A stretch of 64,000 nucleotides of DNA from Blasia pusilla (lineage: Eukaryota; Marchantiophyta; Marchantiopsida; Blasiales): the NCBI GenBank assembly GCA_050084515.1, contig CM114272.1, positions 27,280,001 through 27,344,000 on the forward strand, given 5' to 3'. This document shows, piece after piece, positions 62,496-64,000 of the stretch; position 1 is the first letter of the stretch; every line of letters starts with the position of its first letter. The notes under the pieces are model-generated. The model searched no databases, had not been told where the DNA came from, and was given only the letters and a program-made list of their open reading frames with translations. The position numbers and the translations under genes were made by a program.

Positions 62496-62790
62496 GCAAC
62501 CCGTCTGAAAGCGACGGCTTGCTCTCATATTAGGAACTTCTCAACTCTGAACAATTGTATTCAGTTTCAAGCCAACCATCGGACTCCGACAGATGGAGGT
62601 TCTGTCCAGCAAGATGAGCAACCTGTCGGCTTTCGACGGGTTGCTCATAGCCAAAAAATTCACTTAGAGTTGTAAAACAACCCGTCGAACTCCGACAGGT
62701 TGCTCCTCTGCCTAGCCAAGTGAGCAACCTGTCGGATCCCGACGGGTTGCATATTGTGTCACTATATTGAGAGTAGACCAGCCGTCTACT
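62496..62790. repeat. Dyad-site cluster, unit 16/17 junction (reference copy)
   Basis: Five hairpin-capable dyads lie in 295 bp. They are at 62496-62522 (10-bp arms, 9 pairs), 62614-62648 (15-bp arms with loop GCTTT), 62678-62702 (10-bp arms), 62724-62750 (12-bp arms, 3-nt loop) and 62772-62790 (7-bp arms). Smaller symmetry occurs at 62588-62606. The first four share the half-site GCAACCYGTCGG, and GAGCAACCTGTCGG occurs exactly three times (62616, 62692 reversed, 62722). In two stems the one imperfect position would be a G-U pair in RNA. Confidence 0.85.
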
Positions 62791-62798
62791 AGCTTTTT
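62772..62798. other. Unit-boundary hairpin with T-rich tract
   Basis: A 7-bp stem AGTAGAC/GTCTACT with a CAGCC loop is followed at once by agctttttcttttt. On the LINE (minus) strand the T tract is an A-rich tail, so it most likely marks the 3' end of the retrotransposon. Tract length varies among units from about 9 to 16 T with occasional C or G. It resembles a bacterial intrinsic terminator in shape only. Confidence 0.55.
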
Positions 62799-64000
62799 CT
62801 TTTTGCTGACATTATTTTCCACCTGCTTATTCACAGATGGAGAACTTATTTGTCTAATGCTTTGTAAGGCTCGAGCACAACTTCCAGGTGTTCCAAATCC
62901 CGGATCCAGTGGATCCATGTCCGATGGATAAAGCTAGATAGTCTCTACAATTCTGCCCGGGAATTTACATGTAGGACGGACCTCCTTACTTGGAGGAAGG
63001 GAGAAGTCACGTGCCTTGATGCAAACACTCATCGAGCTCTGCTCGAGGCCGGGTCACTTGGTCTTTGACTTAGTGGGCCTATCAAGGGCGAGTATCAGAG
63101 GCGCGTGGCATAGTGGCAGGAACATTCTCTGCCTTGAGGGAAGGCCAAAACTTTTTGACCTTTGCAAAGAGGCAAAGGCGGATTACGAGAGGCTAGTGGG
63201 AGTATACAACTCTCCTCCAAAGCCGACAGCTCTAGTTTCAGAACCACCATTGATAGTGACACCATTGTCACTTCCTACTATTCTAAAAATCAAGAGGGAA
63301 AAGCCGATAGTAATTCTGGAAGAAGACACGTTGGGAGCGCGTGGAGAGGGTGCAAAACATCTTTCTACAAGAAGAATTGGGTGTAAGAAACCAAACTTCG
63401 TATGCTATTGGTAAATGGTAAATGGTAAATAGATCAAGCCCGTGGGACCCAAAGGGTCAAAAGGCTGAAAAACACATTCCAAGTCATTCATTGACTGACC
63501 TGAAAAAATCCTTAAGACCTTCTCCTAGCTACAGCCTAGAGCACTTGAGCGATGAATGATGACGTCCCTAATATAACAACCTAAATCATAAGGCACTAGC
63601 TGTAGTAAAGAATAGAAATTCTCCACATCTACTTTATGAGCTAGTCCTATTTCTCCATACCTTGGACATGTAACAAACACATGCTCTTCATCCTCAATAT
63701 TTTCTCCGTCACATAACCTACAAATTGCTCACTTTATCGTTTTAAACCATCGCCCTTCCTCAATTCCTAGCCTATGAGACCCGGTTCTATGACGTGCGAT
63801 AATATGTCGTGAAGAACGTGGAGATCCCCGCAAGTAGGTATCCTTGTTCACAATATACAAGCATAGGATTAACATGAAGTTGATAAAACTCCATTTTGGT
63901 GCCCGTGACCGCCCAAATGATGTTGAGAGATTGCTTCAGACATGCTCACTGAGGGCCATCGGTTTCAAGTCCCAATCGCAGATCGCCACATTCCACTTTG
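62779..64000. repeat. Array unit 17 (partial, 1222 bp)
   Basis: Right-type unit cut by the window edge. It contains the 3' flank, including the inverted fragment (about 63317-63408) and the 132-codon plus-strand frame (63016-63414), then the start of the LINE tail. Confidence 0.95.
63525..64000 (-). pseudogene. LINE remnant, unit 17 (C-terminal end only, cut by window)
   Basis: Only the zinc-binding tail and part of the MADVVTWSSKW region are present. The block between the CRLC pair and GRWFK is altered (caaattgctcactttatcg near 63721-63740), which breaks the frame. The rest continues beyond the window. Confidence 0.8.

Larger units (their letters stand above)
58794..62778. repeat. Array unit 16 (3985 bp, longest)
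   Basis: This is the longest unit. Extra bases include the long T-tract, ggatccaaagtgg near 58922, ctacaaagcctag near 59556 and gcgcgaaaaaaaag near 61770. All CTTCG sites are in long form. No gene is recognised in 58794-59551 or 62340-62778. Confidence 0.95.
1..64000. repeat. Head-to-tail array of a 3.9-kb LINE-derived unit (16.3 copies)
   Basis: The sequence returns to the same hairpin and T-tract about every 3.9 kb, 16 times, always in the same orientation and with the same junction. Nothing non-repetitive lies between units and neither edge of the window reaches the end of the array. The fixed junction in every unit points to amplification of one founder segment by unequal crossing over or rolling-circle copying. 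Independent insertions would have different 5' truncation points. Satellite or macrosatellite is the best description; the chromosomal location cannot be told from the sequence. Confidence 0.97.

Noticed and set aside
62724-62795. Helitron 3' end (hairpin close to CTAG)
   Set aside because: The stem is immediately followed by ctag, but there is no Rep/helicase sequence and no 5' TC terminus at a fixed place. The hairpin is one of a family of dyads.
62772-62798. Rho-independent terminator
   Set aside because: The hairpin plus T-run has the right shape, but the context is a eukaryotic retrotransposon array. The T-run is better explained as the LINE's A-tail.
1-64000. CRISPR-like array because of regular repeats and dyads
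   Set aside because: The repeat period is 3.9 kb, the dyad spacing within a cluster is irregular, there are no unique spacers, and there are no cas genes.
1-64000. rDNA or intergenic-spacer array
   Set aside because: Tandem units of several kb suggest this, but no 18S, 5.8S, 25S or 5S sequence is recognisable on either strand.
1-64000. Telomere-maintaining LINE array of the HeT-A/TART kind
   Set aside because: Orientation is uniform, but every junction is identical and no telomeric repeat is present, so serial end-targeted insertion is not supported.

Overview
The whole window is one tandem array and holds no intact gene. A unit of about 3.9 kb repeats head to tail 16 times, with about 1.2 kb of a 17th. 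Boundaries fall at 1, 3906, 7809, 11716, 15628, 19527, 23430, 27347, 31254, 35145, 39063, 42988, 46931, 50889, 54840, 58794 and 62779. Unit lengths run from 3891 to 3985 bp, and the right-hand units are slightly longer. The source is a eukaryotic nuclear genome, most likely a plant. The evidence is an APE-type non-LTR retrotransposon, AT-rich flanks, and no bacterial, phage or organelle genes. The placement in plants is inference and I cannot go finer.

Each unit has the same layout, given here in + coordinates from its first base. (1) About 0-30: the loop and right arm of a 7-bp hairpin, then a T-rich tract that is a poly(A) on the minus strand. (2) About 30-735: a non-coding or unrecognised flank. 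It contains a 91-bp inverted copy of part of the retrotransposon's own coding sequence, then three tandem copies of a 7-mer (ggtaaat). (3) About 735-3480: a minus-strand LINE remnant. Read in its own direction it has the C-terminal end of an APE endonuclease (STIDY and SDHAPL boxes), a basic linker, a reverse transcriptase with FIDFKKAFD, QGCPLSPTLFG and YADD motifs, a thumb region, and a C-terminal CxxC...HxxxxC zinc-binding segment. (4) About 3480-3620: an AT-rich stretch. (5) About 3620 to the unit end: a dense cluster of dyad-symmetric sites built on the word GAGCAACCYGTCGG.

Every copy of the reverse transcriptase is broken into several frames by 1-4 nt indels, and all lack the N-terminal part of the endonuclease. 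The longest uninterrupted stretch is 303 codons at 51631-52542. The indels are not spread evenly. Long blocks are identical between units, while a few short sites differ in nearly every unit; most of these are rich in CTG, CAG, CGG or CTTCG. Some of the apparent decay may therefore be long-read consensus error rather than biology.

On top of that noise, clean substitutions split the array into a left type (units 1 to about 10) and a right type (about 11 to 17). Unit 4 carries a patch of right-type sequence. This fits growth of the array by unequal exchange and gene conversion. The points most worth follow-up are the dyad cluster, the snap-back inverted copy, and the motif-specific indels.
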